64,000 nucleotides of DNA, from NCBI GenBank assembly GCA_000027065.2, contig FN543093.2:376074-440073 (forward strand), written 5' to 3'. This document shows, in pieces, positions 12,704 through 23,895 of the stretch. The stretch is from Cronobacter turicensis z3032. GTDB lineage: Bacteria; Pseudomonadota; Gammaproteobacteria; Enterobacterales; Enterobacteriaceae. The first letter of the stretch is position 1, and each line of letters starts with the position of its first letter. The position numbers were made by a program, and so were the translations under genes. The notes beneath the pieces were generated by a model. It saw only the letters and a program-made list of their open reading frames with translations. It searched no databases and was not told the DNA's origin.

Positions 12704-15700
12704 GTGAGGCGACTGCCGGGCATTTTGCTACTCACAGGCGCAACGCTGATTGTTATCGTCGCACTGATGGTGAGTGGACTGCGGCTCGCGCTGCCACATC
12801 TCAACGCCTGGCGTCCTGCGCTGCTGGAGAAAATTTCCAGCGTGGCCGGCGTTCCGGTGCAGGCAAGCCACGTAGAAGCCGCCTGGCAGACGTTCGGGCC
12901 GACGCTTGAAGTGCGCGATATTAACGCGCCGCTTAGCGACGGCGGCAGCTTCTCGGTTAAGCGCGTGACGCTCGCGCTGGACGTCTGGCAAAGCCTGCTC
13001 CATTTTCGCTGGCAGTTCCGCGATCTCACCTTTTACCAGTTGCAGGTGCGTACCAATACGCCTATCAAGCAGAGCGAAGGCGGCAATCCTCTCGAAGGCA
13101 ACAAGTTTAGCGATCTCTTCTTCCGGCAGTTCGATCACTTCGATCTGCGCGACAGCACCCTCAGCTTTATTACGATCTCCGGCCAGCGCGCCGAACTCGC
13201 CGTACCTCAGTTAACCTGGCTCAACGGCAAAAACCGTCATCGCGCCGAAGGCCAGGTTAGCCTCTCAAGCCTTACCGGCCAGCATGGCGTAATGCAGGTG
13301 CGTATGGATCTGCGTGACGACAACGGCCTGCTGAACCGCGGCACGGTCTGGATGCAGGCGGACGATGTGGATGTTAAACCCTGGCTGGGCCAGTGGATGA
13401 AAGACAACGTCGATCTCACCAGCGCGCAGTTCAGCCTCGAAGCATGGATGACGCTGCGCGACGGCGACGTGGCGGGCGGCGATATCTGGCTGAAGCAGGG
13501 CGGCACCACCTGGCGCGGCGAAAATCGTAGCCACCGGCTCTCCGTTGATAATCTTACCGCGCATATCAGCCACACCGACGACGCCTGGCAGGTCGCCATC
13601 CCCCAGACGCGAGTCACTGTCGATGATAAACCCTGGCCTGCGGGCTCGCTGAATCTGGCCTGGCTTGCCGGTCAACCCGTCGACGGCGATAAAGTGCGGC
13701 GCAGCGACGAACTGCGCGTGCGCGCCAGCAACCTTGAGCTGAGCGGGCTGGAAGGATTTCTGCCGCTCGCGACCCGGCTTGCGCCGTCGCTGGGCGACGT
13801 CTGGGGCAGCACGCGCCCGAAAGGGAAAATCGACGCGCTGGCGCTGGATATCCCGCTCCAGGCGACTGACAAAACCCGTTTTCTCGCCCGCTGGAGCGAT
13901 CTCTCCTGGCAGCAGTGGAAACTTCTGCCGGGTGCGGAGCATTTCTCCGGCTCGGTATCCGGCACGCTGGAGCATGGTCAGGCGACGGTGAACATGACCG
14001 ATGCCCGGATGCCGTATCAGAGCGTGTTCCGTGCGCCGCTGGAGATTGCGCGTGGCGCGGCGACCTTTGACTGGCGCAAGAACGCGGAAGGCTTCACGCT
14101 TGCCGGTAAAAATCTCGACGTACAGGCGCATTCCCTGTGGGCGCGCGGCGATTTCCGCTATCAGCAGCCGAAGGACGGCCAGCCGTGGCTGGAAATACTG
14201 GCAGGCATTCAGACGAACGATGCCGCGCAGGCCTGGCGTTACTTCCCGGAAAACCTGATGGGCAAAGATCTTGTCGATTACCTGAGCGGCGCGATTCAGG
14301 GTGGCCAGGTGGAGAACGCCACGCTGGTCTATGTCGGCAACCCGCAGCACTTCCCGTATAAGCAAAACGACGGCCAATTTGAAGTCTATGTGCCGCTGCA
14401 CAACGCGACCTACGCGTTCCAGCCGGACTGGCCCGCGCTGAAAGATTTCGCCATTAATCTCGATTTCCGAAACGACGGGCTCTGGATGGCGGCGCCGCAG
14501 GTCATGCTTGGCGGCGTGACGGGTAACAACCTGACCGCCGTTATCCCGGACTACTCGCAGGAAAAACTCTTTATCGATGCCGATATCGTCGGACCGGGTA
14601 AAGCGGTCGGGCCTTATTTTAAAGATACGCCGCTTGCGGATTCGCTGAGTACGACGCTTGATGAACTCCAGCTCGACGGCGATGTGAATGCTCGCTTACA
14701 TCTCGACATTCCGCTTGATGGCACCATGACGACCGCCAAAGGCGATGTATGGCTGCGCAATAACGCGTTGTTTATTAAACCGCTAAACAGCACGCTGCAT
14801 AACCTGAACGGTAAATTCAGCTTCGTGAACGGCAATTTACAGAGCGAACCGCTGACGGCGACCTGGTTTAACCAGCCGCTGAATGTTGATTTCTCCACGC
14901 GTGAAGAACCGAAAGCCTATCAGGTGGAAGTGAATATGAACGGCGACTGGCAGCCCACCCGCACTGGCCTGTTGCCGAAGCCGATGAACGACGCGCTCAG
15001 CGGCAGCATTCCCTGGAACGGTAAAGTGGCGATTTCGCTGACCTATCATGCCGGCGTGAATTATCAGGTCGATATTTCCGGCGATCTGAAGAATGTAAGC
15101 AGTCACTTACCTGAGCCAGTCGATAAAGCCGCTGGAGAAGCGCTGCCCTTTAACGTTCGCGCTAAAGGCGACCTGAAAAGCGTTGACGTGACCGGCAACG
15201 CCGGGGCGGAAAACCATTTCAACAGCCGCTGGCTGCTGGGCCGTAAGCTGACGCTGGATCGCGCTATCTGGGCGACGGACAGCCGTACCATGCCGCCGCT
15301 GCCGGAAAACCGCGGCCTCGAGCTGAATCTCCCGGCAATGGACGGCGCGCAGTGGCTGGCGCTGTTTAACCAGGGCGCGGCGCAGAAGGTCAGCAGCACG
15401 ACGCTGTTCCCGGAAACCATAACGCTGCGCACCCCGGCGCTGACCTTCGGTGGACAGCGCTGGAACAATCTCAGTGTGATGACAAAACCGCAGGCGGGCG
15501 GCACCGAAGTATCCGCCCAGGGCCGCGAAATTAACGGCCGCCTGCTGATGCGTGACGGCGCGCCGTGGCAGGCGAATATCGATTATCTTTATTACAACCC
15601 GAGCCACGCGGATGAAGCAGCGTCGGTATTGACCGGCGCGTCCGGGCAAAAAACGCAGGCCGTGGATTTCAGCGGCTGGCCGAATCTGGCGCTGCGCTGC

Positions 15701-16504
15701 GCCGAGTGCTGGCTGTGGGGGCAGAAATATGGCCGTATCGATGGCGATTTCACCATCAACGGCGATACGCTGTCGCTCGAAAATGGCCTGCTGGATACCG
15801 GCTTCGCGCGCCTGACCATGCAGGGCGAATGGGTCAACCGCCAGGATGCCATGCGCACGTCGGTGAAAGGCGTCCTGAAGGGCAAACAACTCGATGCGGC
15901 GACCAGTTTCTTCGGCGTGAAAACGCCGCTCCAGGGATCGTCATTTAATGTCGATTACGATCTCCACTGGCGCGACGCGCCGTGGAAACCCGATGAAGCC
16001 TCGTTAAGCGGCGTGCTGCATACTCGCCTCGGCAAAGGGCAAATCGCCGATCTTGGCACCGGACACGCCGGGCAACTGCTGCGCCTGCTGAGCTTTGACG
16101 CGCTGCTGCGCAAGCTGCGCTTTGACTTCAGCGACACCTTCGGCGAAGGTTTTTATTACGATTCGATTCGCAGTACGGTGTGGATCAAAGACGGCATTAT
16201 GCATACCGAAGATACGCTGGTGGATGGCCTGGAAGCGGATATCGCCATGAAAGGCTCCGTTAACCTGCCTGCCCGGACGCTGGATATGGAAGCCGTCGTG
16301 GCGCCGGAGATTTCAGCGACGGTCGGCGTGGCGGCGGCATTCGCCGTGAACCCGATTATCGGCGCGGCGGTATTTGCCGCCAGCAAAGTGCTCGGCCCGC
16401 TGTGGAACAAAATCTCCGTACTGCGCTATCACATCACCGGACCTGTCGATAAGCCGCAAATCAACGAGGTGATGCGCCAGCCGCGCGCGCAAGCGGCGCA
16501 ATGA
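12704..16504 (+). CDS. yhdP: YhdP, AsmA-like inter-membrane phospholipid transporter
   Basis: Very large inner-membrane-anchored protein that, with TamB and YdbH, carries phospholipids to the outer membrane and affects the permeability barrier. The GTG start at 12704 was chosen because AAGGAGAGAAGG lies directly in front and the product (VRRLPGILLLTGATLIV, 1266 residues) equals E. coli in length. An upstream GTG at 12662 would add 14 residues. A single N-terminal membrane span (about 5-28) is followed by a long beta-rich periplasmic part, read as a hydrophobic groove in AsmA-like proteins, and a C-terminal DUF3971/AsmA-type region. The start is 60 nt after the rng stop. Confidence 0.95.
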   Translation: MRRLPGILLLTGATLIVIVALMVSGLRLALPHLNAWRPALLEKISSVAGVPVQASHVEAAWQTFGPTLEVRDINAPLSDGGSFSVKRVTLALDVWQSLLHFRWQFRDLTFYQLQVRTNTPIKQSEGGNPLEGNKFSDLFFRQFDHFDLRDSTLSFITISGQRAELAVPQLTWLNGKNRHRAEGQVSLSSLTGQHGVMQVRMDLRDDNGLLNRGTVWMQADDVDVKPWLGQWMKDNVDLTSAQFSLEAWMTLRDGDVAGGDIWLKQGGTTWRGENRSHRLSVDNLTAHISHTDDAWQVAIPQTRVTVDDKPWPAGSLNLAWLAGQPVDGDKVRRSDELRVRASNLELSGLEGFLPLATRLAPSLGDVWGSTRPKGKIDALALDIPLQATDKTRFLARWSDLSWQQWKLLPGAEHFSGSVSGTLEHGQATVNMTDARMPYQSVFRAPLEIARGAATFDWRKNAEGFTLAGKNLDVQAHSLWARGDFRYQQPKDGQPWLEILAGIQTNDAAQAWRYFPENLMGKDLVDYLSGAIQGGQVENATLVYVGNPQHFPYKQNDGQFEVYVPLHNATYAFQPDWPALKDFAINLDFRNDGLWMAAPQVMLGGVTGNNLTAVIPDYSQEKLFIDADIVGPGKAVGPYFKDTPLADSLSTTLDELQLDGDVNARLHLDIPLDGTMTTAKGDVWLRNNALFIKPLNSTLHNLNGKFSFVNGNLQSEPLTATWFNQPLNVDFSTREEPKAYQVEVNMNGDWQPTRTGLLPKPMNDALSGSIPWNGKVAISLTYHAGVNYQVDISGDLKNVSSHLPEPVDKAAGEALPFNVRAKGDLKSVDVTGNAGAENHFNSRWLLGRKLTLDRAIWATDSRTMPPLPENRGLELNLPAMDGAQWLALFNQGAAQKVSSTTLFPETITLRTPALTFGGQRWNNLSVMTKPQAGGTEVSAQGREINGRLLMRDGAPWQANIDYLYYNPSHADEAASVLTGASGQKTQAVDFSGWPNLALRCAECWLWGQKYGRIDGDFTINGDTLSLENGLLDTGFARLTMQGEWVNRQDAMRTSVKGVLKGKQLDAATSFFGVKTPLQGSSFNVDYDLHWRDAPWKPDEASLSGVLHTRLGKGQIADLGTGHAGQLLRLLSFDALLRKLRFDFSDTFGEGFYYDSIRSTVWIKDGIMHTEDTLVDGLEADIAMKGSVNLPARTLDMEAVVAPEISATVGVAAAFAVNPIIGAAVFAASKVLGPLWNKISVLRYHITGPVDKPQINEVMRQPRAQAAQ

Positions 16505-16554
16505 TTTGACGCCGCGGCGGAATTACCGCAAGCTCGCCTGATAACCTTTTTCAT

Positions 16555-16568
16555 TGCCCGTACGGGCA
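16555..16568. repeat. Perfect 14-bp palindrome upstream of tldD
   Basis: TGCCCGTACGGGCA is perfectly self-complementary and ends 21 nt before the tldD start, inside the 85-nt yhdP-tldD gap. It could be a protein-binding site or a short hairpin in the mRNA. I know of no regulator assigned to it. Confidence 0.5.
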
Positions 16569-16583
16569 GGACCAAGAGAGTAG

Positions 16584-18035
<1,452 letters not shown>

Positions 18036-18046
18036 GCGTGGTGTTT

Positions 18047-18069
18047 CGCCCCTCCGCTGGCGAGGGGCG
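18047..18069. terminator. Stem-loop between convergent tldD and aaeR
   Basis: CGCCCCTC (18047-18054) pairs with GAGGGGCG (18062-18069) over a 7-nt loop. Neither side has a clear U tract, so termination strength is uncertain, but its position between two gene ends fits a shared bidirectional terminator. Confidence 0.5.
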
Positions 18070-18075
18070 AGGCAT

Positions 18076-19020
18076 TCAGGCGTGGCTCTCTTTTCCTTTC
18101 CCGTTTCTTCCCCGCATCTCCTGGTATACCTGCGCCACTTTCACGAAATAATCATTAAGCGCGTTAATGCAGACCTGCACCTTAAGCGGCAGCTTGTCCT
18201 TTTCGGTATAGAGCGCGTACACCGGTCGCGGATCGGACTGGTAGCGCGGAAACAGGATCTCCAGCTCGCCGCTGTTGATCTCATCGATCACCCACATCAA
18301 CGGCACATACGCAATGCCTGCGCCAGCCTTCAGCCAGCGGGAAAGCGTCATCGGATCGTTGGTGACAAAACGCCCCTGCGGCAGCAGTCGGGTGGAGATG
18401 CCTTCCGGCGCGATAAGCTCAAATTCATTGTCGGGACGCACACTATATTCAAGCCATGAATGGTTGGCGAGATCGGCGGGCTTTTCCGGCGTGCCCGCCT
18501 GGGCGAGATAGCTTTTGGCGGCGCAGACGACCATCGGCATCGAGCCAAGGCGCCTGGAAAACAGACTGGAGTCCTGGAGCGCGCCGACGCGGATCACTAC
18601 GTCCAGCCCATCGGCTATAAGGTCCGGCGCCGGAATACCGGTCACCAGGTTGACCGATAGTCCTGGATAGTCACGCAGCATACCGGCAGTCAGCGAAGCC
18701 AGCACATTTTGCGCCATGGTTGAAGAGCAGCCGATCCGCAGCGTGCCGATCGGGCTATTATTAAAGGCGTATAACTGTTCGTGCACTTCCTGTACTTCAT
18801 GCAGCATACGACGGCAGCCCTGGTAGTAAATCCGGCCTGCCTCGGTTAAGCCAATACTGCGGGTGCTGCGGTTTAACAGCTTGACCTGCAACTCATCTTC
18901 CAGTTTCGATACCGTCTGACTGATAGAGGAGACGCTCATCTCAAGCTGCCTGGCGGCGCTGGTAAATGAACCCAGCTCCACCACTTTGGCGAACACCGAC
19001 ATTCTTTTTAGTCGTTCCAT
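18076..19020 (-). CDS. aaeR: LysR-type activator of aromatic carboxylic acid efflux
   Basis: Transcription regulator of aaeXAB, responsive to aromatic carboxylates such as p-hydroxybenzoate. It has 314 residues, about five more than E. coli, with the extra length at the C-terminus. The N-terminal winged helix-turn-helix is clear (KVVELGSFTSAARQLEMSVSSISQTVSKLEDEL, residues 12-44). A linker helix and a periplasmic-binding-protein-like effector domain from about residue 90 follow. It is divergent from aaeX across 175 nt, the usual arrangement for a LysR gene and its target, and a CRP-like site lies in that gap. Confidence 0.95.
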   Translation of the reverse strand: MERLKRMSVFAKVVELGSFTSAARQLEMSVSSISQTVSKLEDELQVKLLNRSTRSIGLTEAGRIYYQGCRRMLHEVQEVHEQLYAFNNSPIGTLRIGCSSTMAQNVLASLTAGMLRDYPGLSVNLVTGIPAPDLIADGLDVVIRVGALQDSSLFSRRLGSMPMVVCAAKSYLAQAGTPEKPADLANHSWLEYSVRPDNEFELIAPEGISTRLLPQGRFVTNDPMTLSRWLKAGAGIAYVPLMWVIDEINSGELEILFPRYQSDPRPVYALYTEKDKLPLKVQVCINALNDYFVKVAQVYQEMRGRNGKGKESHA

Positions 19021-19035
19021 TATTCACTCTGGCTT

Positions 19036-19057
19036 AAAAGTGATTTAGATCACATAT
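19036..19057. promoter_or_regulatory. CRP-like binding site between aaeR and aaeX
   Basis: The symmetric core AGTGA-TTTAGA-TCACA (19039-19054), flanked by AAA and TAT, matches the 22-bp CRP consensus with only one core mismatch (A for T in the first half-site). It lies 16 nt upstream of the aaeR start and about 140 nt upstream of aaeX. Catabolite control of the efflux pump or of its regulator is inferred. Confidence 0.7.
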
Positions 19058-19195
19058 CATAGATAACTTACTATCAGTTACGCTAATATATTATTTCCAA
19101 CATAACTAACACCGCACTCTCGCCCGGCCATTCCAGGCCATTCGTTGCGGAATATAGTTTAAAAATCAATCGCCTGCACGCAAATCAAGGTCAAC

Positions 19196-19399
19196 ATGAG
19201 TCTTTTTCCGGTCATTGTGATATTCGGTCTTTCTTTTCCGCCGATCTTTTTTGAGCTTCTGCTGTCGCTGGCGATTTTCTGGCTGGTGCGTCGTGCGCTG
19301 ATCCCGACCGGGATTTACGATTTCGTCTGGCATCCGGCGTTATTTAATACGGCGCTTTATTGCTGTCTGTTCTATCTGCTGTCGCGCTTGTTTGTCTGA
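19196..19399 (+). CDS. aaeX: Small membrane protein AaeX
   Basis: Protein of 67 residues with two hydrophobic segments ([28 protein letters not shown] and [20 protein letters not shown]), DUF1656 family. It is first in the aaeXAB operon and precedes the membrane-fusion protein by 7 nt. Its role in the pump is unknown; E. coli AaeAB exports p-hydroxybenzoate without an assigned task for AaeX. Length and sequence match the E. coli protein. Confidence 0.93.
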   Translation: MSLFPVIVIFGLSFPPIFFELLLSLAIFWLVRRALIPTGIYDFVWHPALFNTALYCCLFYLLSRLFV

Positions 19400-19406
19400 G
19401 GTTGAT

Positions 19407-20339
19407 GTGAAATTACTAACAACAAAAATCACCCGCACAGCCATCACCGTGGTGCTGGTCGTGCTCGCCTTCATCGCTATTTTCCGCGCCTGGAGTTTTT
19501 ATACCGAATCGCCCTGGACGCGTGATGCGCGCTTTACCGCCGATGTGGTCGCTATCGCGCCGGATGTGGCCGGGCTTATTACGTCGGTGGACGTACATGA
19601 CAACCAGCTTGTGAAAAAAGATCAGGTGCTTTTCACTATAGACCAGCCGCGCTACCAGAAGGCGCTGGAAGAAGCCGAAGCCGATGTCGCCTACTATCAG
19701 GCGCTGGCGAATGAAAAACGCCGCGAGGCGGGCCGTCGTAACCAGCTTGGCGTCCAGGCGATGTCGCGTGAAGAGATAGACCAGGCGAACAACGTGCTGC
19801 AAACCGTATTACATCAGCTGGCGAAAGCTGAGGCGACGCGCGATCTGGCGCGGCTCGACCTGCAACGCACGGTGATCCGCGCCCCGGCGGACGGCTGGGT
19901 CACTAACCTTAACGTCTATACCGGCGAATTTATTACGCGCGGCTCCACGGCGGTGGCGTTGGTTAAACAGAACAGTTTCTATGTTCTGGCCTATATGGAA
20001 GAGACCAAGCTTGAAGGCGTGCGCCCCGGTTTTCGCGTCGAGATCACGCCGCTTGGCAGCAATAATGTCCTGCACGGCACTGTGGACAGCGTCTCGGCGG
20101 GCGTGACGAACGCCAGCAGCACCCGCGACGATAAAGGCATGGCGACCGTCGATTCCAACCTGGAGTGGGTACGCCTGGCCCAGCGCGTACCGGTACGTAT
20201 TCGCCTCGATAAACAGCCAGGCAACCTTTACCCGGCCGGCACGACGGCGACCGTCGTGGTGACGGGCGAGCGGGATCGCGATCGCAGCCAGGAATCGGCC
20301 TTTAACAAGCTGATGCACCGCCTGCGCGAATTCGGCTAA
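19407..20339 (+). CDS. aaeA: p-Hydroxybenzoic acid efflux pump, membrane-fusion subunit
   Basis: Periplasmic adaptor (HlyD/EmrA family) of the AaeAB pump that relieves aromatic carboxylic acid stress. The GTG start at 19407, preceded by GAGG, gives 310 residues, equal to E. coli; an upstream TTG overlaps aaeX. One N-terminal membrane anchor (about 10-30, [19 protein letters not shown]) is followed by the split lipoyl/barrel-sandwich domain ([32 protein letters not shown] and [21 protein letters not shown]). A helical hairpin lies between these halves, and a beta-barrel follows (FRVEITPLG). aaeB begins at once downstream. Confidence 0.96.
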   Translation: MKLLTTKITRTAITVVLVVLAFIAIFRAWSFYTESPWTRDARFTADVVAIAPDVAGLITSVDVHDNQLVKKDQVLFTIDQPRYQKALEEAEADVAYYQALANEKRREAGRRNQLGVQAMSREEIDQANNVLQTVLHQLAKAEATRDLARLDLQRTVIRAPADGWVTNLNVYTGEFITRGSTAVALVKQNSFYVLAYMEETKLEGVRPGFRVEITPLGSNNVLHGTVDSVSAGVTNASSTRDDKGMATVDSNLEWVRLAQRVPVRIRLDKQPGNLYPAGTTATVVVTGERDRDRSQESAFNKLMHRLREFG

Positions 20340-20344
20340 TGATG

Positions 20345-22312
20345 ATGGGCTTTTTATCTATCGATCCCCGGCATCTGCGCTTTGCGATAAAGCTCGCCAC
20401 CGCCATTGTGCTGGCGCTGTTCGTCGGGTTTCACTTTCAGCTCGAAACGCCGCGCTGGGCGGTGCTGACCGCGGCTATTGTCGCGGCGGGCCCGGCGTTT
20501 GCCGCGGGCGGCGAGCCCTGGTCCGGCGCCATTCGTTATCGCGGCATGCTCAGGATCATCGGCACGTTCATTGGCTGTATCGCCGCGCTGGTGATGATTA
20601 TCGGCACCATTCGCGCGCCGGTATTAATGCTGACCCTTTGCTGTATCTGGGTCGGTTTCTGTACCTGGGTGTCGTCGCTGGTGAAAGTCGAGAACTCGTA
20701 TGCCTGGGGGCTGGCGGGTTACACGGCGCTGATTATTGTCATTACGATTCAGGCCGAGCCGCTGCTGGCGCCGCAGTTTGCGCTGGAGCGCTGTAGTGAA
20801 ATCGTTCTCGGGATTTTCTGCGCGATTATCGCCGATCTTCTGTTCTCCCCGCGCTCCATTAAAAAAGAGATTGACCGCGAACTGGACGCGCTGCTGGTGG
20901 AGCAGTTTCGCCTGATGCAGCTCTGCATGGCCCACGGCGACAGCGAAGAGGTGGATAAAGCGTGGGGCGCGCTGGTGCGTCGTACCGCCGCGCTCGACGG
21001 TATGCGGGTTAACCTGAATATGGAGTCATCGCGCTGGGTGCGGGCGAATCGCCGCCTTAAAGCGCTCAATACGCTCTCCCTGACGCTCATTACCCAGGCC
21101 TGCGAAACCTATCTCATCCAGAACACCCGTCCGGAGTCGATAGCGCCTGAATACCGCGAGCTGTTTGTCGAGCCGGTGGAAACCGCCGCCGATGTGCACC
21201 GTCGCCTGAAGTTCATCCGCCGCGTGCTCTCCTGGACCGGCGAGCACGACACGCCGGTGACGATTTACACCTGGGTCGGCGCGGCCACGCGTTACTTACT
21301 ACTCAAGCGCGGCGTGATCACCAACGCGAAAATCAGCGCGGTGGAAGACGATGTGCTGACTGATGAAGTGGTGGTTAAAGCCCCGTCGGCGGAGCGTCAC
21401 CACGCCATGATTAACTTCTGGCGCACCACGGTGTCGTGCCTGTTGGGCGCGCTCTTTTGGCTCTGGACCGGCTGGACCTCCGGCAGCGGCGCGATGATCA
21501 TGATAGCGGTCGTGACGGCGCTGGCGATGCGCCTGCCGAACCCGCGTATGGTGTCGCTCGATTTCCTCTACGGGATGCTCGCCGCGCTGCCGCTCGGCGC
21601 GTTCTACTTCCTGGTCGTGCTCCCGTCGACCCAGCAGAGCATGCTGCTGTTGTGCATCAGCCTGGCGCTGCTCGGCTTTTTTATCGGCATCGAAGTGCAA
21701 AAGCGGCGGCTTGGTTCGATGGGCGCGCTCGCGGGCACCATTAATATTCTGGTGCTGGATAACCCGATGACGTTCCACTTCAGCCAGTTTCTCGACAGCG
21801 CGCTGGGCCAACTGGTGGGCTGTATGCTGGCGATGATGGTGATTCTGGTTATCCGTGATAACTCGCAGGCGCAGACAGGCCGCATGCTGCTGAACCAGTT
21901 TGTCTCGACGGCGGTCTCCTCGCTCACCACCAATAAAGCGAAGCGTAAAGAGAACCATCTGCCTGCGCTCTATCAGCAGCTCTTTCTGTTGCTGAGTAAA
22001 TTCCCGGATGACGTGGCGAAATTTCGCCTGGCGCTGAATCTCATCATCGCGCACCAGCGACTGCGCGAAGCGCCGGTGCCGGTAAACGACGATCTCTCGG
22101 CGTTTCACCGCCAGTTAAGACGCACGGCGGACCGGGTTATTTCTGCTTCCAGCGATGAAAAACGACGCGCGACGTTTCGCCAGTTGCTGGATGAGCTGGC
22201 GATCTACCAGGAGAAGCTGCATGTCTGGGCGGCGCCGCAATCGGTTATCGATTCCGTGAAACGGCTGACCGATATGCTCCATAAATATCAGCAGGCGTTT
22301 ACCAACACGTAA
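20345..22312 (+). CDS. aaeB: p-Hydroxybenzoic acid efflux pump, inner-membrane subunit
   Basis: Transporter of the aromatic acid exporter (ArAE) family that works with AaeA. Three in-frame ATGs stand in a row at 20339, 20342 and 20345; the last gives [10 protein letters not shown] and 655 residues, equal to E. coli. The first overlaps the aaeA stop by one base, so coupling is likely whichever is used. Two hydrophobic blocks of about five helices each are visible (near residues 15-165 and 360-500), separated by a cytoplasmic helical domain and followed by a hydrophilic C-terminus. A strong terminator directly follows, closing the operon. Confidence 0.95.
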   Translation: MGFLSIDPRHLRFAIKLATAIVLALFVGFHFQLETPRWAVLTAAIVAAGPAFAAGGEPWSGAIRYRGMLRIIGTFIGCIAALVMIIGTIRAPVLMLTLCCIWVGFCTWVSSLVKVENSYAWGLAGYTALIIVITIQAEPLLAPQFALERCSEIVLGIFCAIIADLLFSPRSIKKEIDRELDALLVEQFRLMQLCMAHGDSEEVDKAWGALVRRTAALDGMRVNLNMESSRWVRANRRLKALNTLSLTLITQACETYLIQNTRPESIAPEYRELFVEPVETAADVHRRLKFIRRVLSWTGEHDTPVTIYTWVGAATRYLLLKRGVITNAKISAVEDDVLTDEVVVKAPSAERHHAMINFWRTTVSCLLGALFWLWTGWTSGSGAMIMIAVVTALAMRLPNPRMVSLDFLYGMLAALPLGAFYFLVVLPSTQQSMLLLCISLALLGFFIGIEVQKRRLGSMGALAGTINILVLDNPMTFHFSQFLDSALGQLVGCMLAMMVILVIRDNSQAQTGRMLLNQFVSTAVSSLTTNKAKRKENHLPALYQQLFLLLSKFPDDVAKFRLALNLIIAHQRLREAPVPVNDDLSAFHRQLRRTADRVISASSDEKRRATFRQLLDELAIYQEKLHVWAAPQSVIDSVKRLTDMLHKYQQAFTNT

Positions 22313-22316
22313 TGCC

Positions 22317-22346
22317 AAAACCGACGCCCAAAGCGTCGGTTTTTTT
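22317..22346 (+). terminator. Rho-independent terminator of aaeXAB
   Basis: AAAACCGACGC pairs with GCGTCGGTTTT around CCAAA, followed by further T residues. It begins four bases past the aaeB stop. Confidence 0.92.
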
Positions 22347-22395
22347 ATGACTATACTTACCCCCATCTACGGAATTTCACGTGCAGGAGGGGACA

Positions 22396-23850
22396 ATGAC
22401 CGCACAAGCATTTGCAGAACAGGCGTTTTTTAAAACGGGCTATTTTGTTGACGGGACATGGCACAGCGCGCAGGAAACCTTCGACGTGCTGAATCCGGCG
22501 ACGGGCGAGGTGATCGCGCAGGTCGCGAAAGCGGGTAAAAAAGAGACCGAGGCCGCTATCGCCGCCGCCAGCCGCGCTTTCCCCGCCTGGCGCGCTAAAA
22601 CCGCCAAAGAACGCTCTGAAATTCTCTATCGCTGGTATCAGCTCATTATCGAAAACAAGCGCGCGCTGGGCGAGCTGATGACGAGCGAACAGGGTAAGCC
22701 GCTGAAAGAGGCGGAAGGCGAAGTGGAATACGCCGCGAGCTTTATCCAGTGGTTCGCCGAGCAGGCCAAACGCGCCAACGGCGAAATCATTCCGCCCGTG
22801 AAGCCCGGCTCGCGCATTCTGGCGACCCGCGAGCCGGTCGGCGTCGTGGCGGCGATCACGCCCTGGAACTTCCCGATGGCGATGCTGACCCGTAAGCTCG
22901 GCCCGGCGCTGGCCGCGGGCTGTACCGGCGTTATCAAACCCGCCAACAATACGCCGCTCAGCGCTTTCGCACTGGTGGCGCTGGCGCAGCAGGCGGGCGT
23001 GCCGGACGGCGTGCTCAATGCGGTGGCGGGCAGCACGTCGGAAATCAGCGACGCCATTATGGCAAGCCCGGAGGTTCGCAAAATCTCGTTCACCGGCTCA
23101 ACCGCGGTAGGCAAAACGCTGATGCGCAATGCCGCCGAGACAATGAAAAAAGTCTCGATGGAGCTTGGCGGCAACGCGCCGTACATCATCTTTGACGATG
23201 CCGACATCGATGCGGCGGTGAAAGGCGCTATCGCCAATAAATTCCGTAACGCAGGCCAGGTGTGTGTCAGCGTTAACCGCTTCTATATCCAGGAAGGCGT
23301 CTATGACCGTTTCGTTAATCAACTGGCGGAAGCGGTAAAAGCGCTGAAAGTGGGCAACGGTAGGGAAGAAGGCGTTGTCGTCGGGCCGCTTATCGAGCAA
23401 GCGGCGGTTGATAAAGTGCGCGAGCATGTGGACGACGCGGTCGCGAAAGGCGCGAAGGTGCTGACCGGCGGCAAACCGCATGCGCTGGGCGGCAATTTCT
23501 GGCAGCCGACGGTATTGATTGATGCGAATGAGGACATGAAACTGGCGCAGGAAGAGACATTCGGCCCCCTTGCCGCCTGCTTCAGTTTTAAAACCGAAGA
23601 AGAAGTTATCGCGCGCGCAAATAATACGCCTTACGGTCTTGCGGCGTACTTCTACACTCAGAATCTCCAGCGCGTGTTCCGCGTCTCGCAGCAGCTGGAA
23701 AGCGGCATGATAGGCGTCAATGAGTGCGCGGTGTCGACCGAAGTGGCGCCATTTGGCGGCGTGAAAGAGTCAGGGCTTGGGCGCGAAGGTTCGGTGCTGG
23801 GGCTTGATGAGTTTATGGAAGTGAAAACGCTGCATCTTGGCGGGTTATAA
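22396..23850 (+). CDS. NAD(P)-dependent aldehyde dehydrogenase, succinate-semialdehyde dehydrogenase-like
   Basis: Oxidises an aldehyde to a carboxylic acid; similarity by eye is closest to GabD/Sad-type succinate-semialdehyde dehydrogenases. The ATG at 22396 has a very good ribosome-binding site (AGGAGGGG), giving 484 residues, the family length. Motifs are VAAITPWNFPMAMLTRKLGPALAAG (cofactor and active-site Asn), SFTGSTAVGK (NAD loop), MELGGNAP with general base Glu256, and GQVCV with nucleophile Cys290, 34 residues later as expected. It stands alone between the aaeXAB terminator and a stem-loop. E. coli has no gene here. The true substrate is unknown; a link to aromatic aldehydes through neighbouring aaeXAB is possible but unsupported. 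Confidence 0.9.
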   Translation: MTAQAFAEQAFFKTGYFVDGTWHSAQETFDVLNPATGEVIAQVAKAGKKETEAAIAAASRAFPAWRAKTAKERSEILYRWYQLIIENKRALGELMTSEQGKPLKEAEGEVEYAASFIQWFAEQAKRANGEIIPPVKPGSRILATREPVGVVAAITPWNFPMAMLTRKLGPALAAGCTGVIKPANNTPLSAFALVALAQQAGVPDGVLNAVAGSTSEISDAIMASPEVRKISFTGSTAVGKTLMRNAAETMKKVSMELGGNAPYIIFDDADIDAAVKGAIANKFRNAGQVCVSVNRFYIQEGVYDRFVNQLAEAVKALKVGNGREEGVVVGPLIEQAAVDKVREHVDDAVAKGAKVLTGGKPHALGGNFWQPTVLIDANEDMKLAQEETFGPLAACFSFKTEEEVIARANNTPYGLAAYFYTQNLQRVFRVSQQLESGMIGVNECAVSTEVAPFGGVKESGLGREGSVLGLDEFMEVKTLHLGGL

Positions 23851-23856
23851 GCGTGA

Positions 23857-23876
23857 GGGCGGCATCATCGCCGCCC
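23857..23876 (+). terminator. Stem-loop after the aldehyde dehydrogenase gene
   Basis: A perfect 7-bp stem (GGGCGGC with GCCGCCC, loop ATCATC) begins 6 nt past the stop. The following GTAAAACG has no U tract, so this may be an mRNA 3' hairpin rather than an efficient terminator. It lies 19 nt before yhcO. Confidence 0.5.
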
Positions 23877-23895
23877 GTAAAACGTGGTGGCGATA

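Noticed and set aside
13265..14401. 378-codon minus-strand frame opposite yhdP
   Set aside because: Shadow of yhdP, which is the conserved frame; no domain visible.
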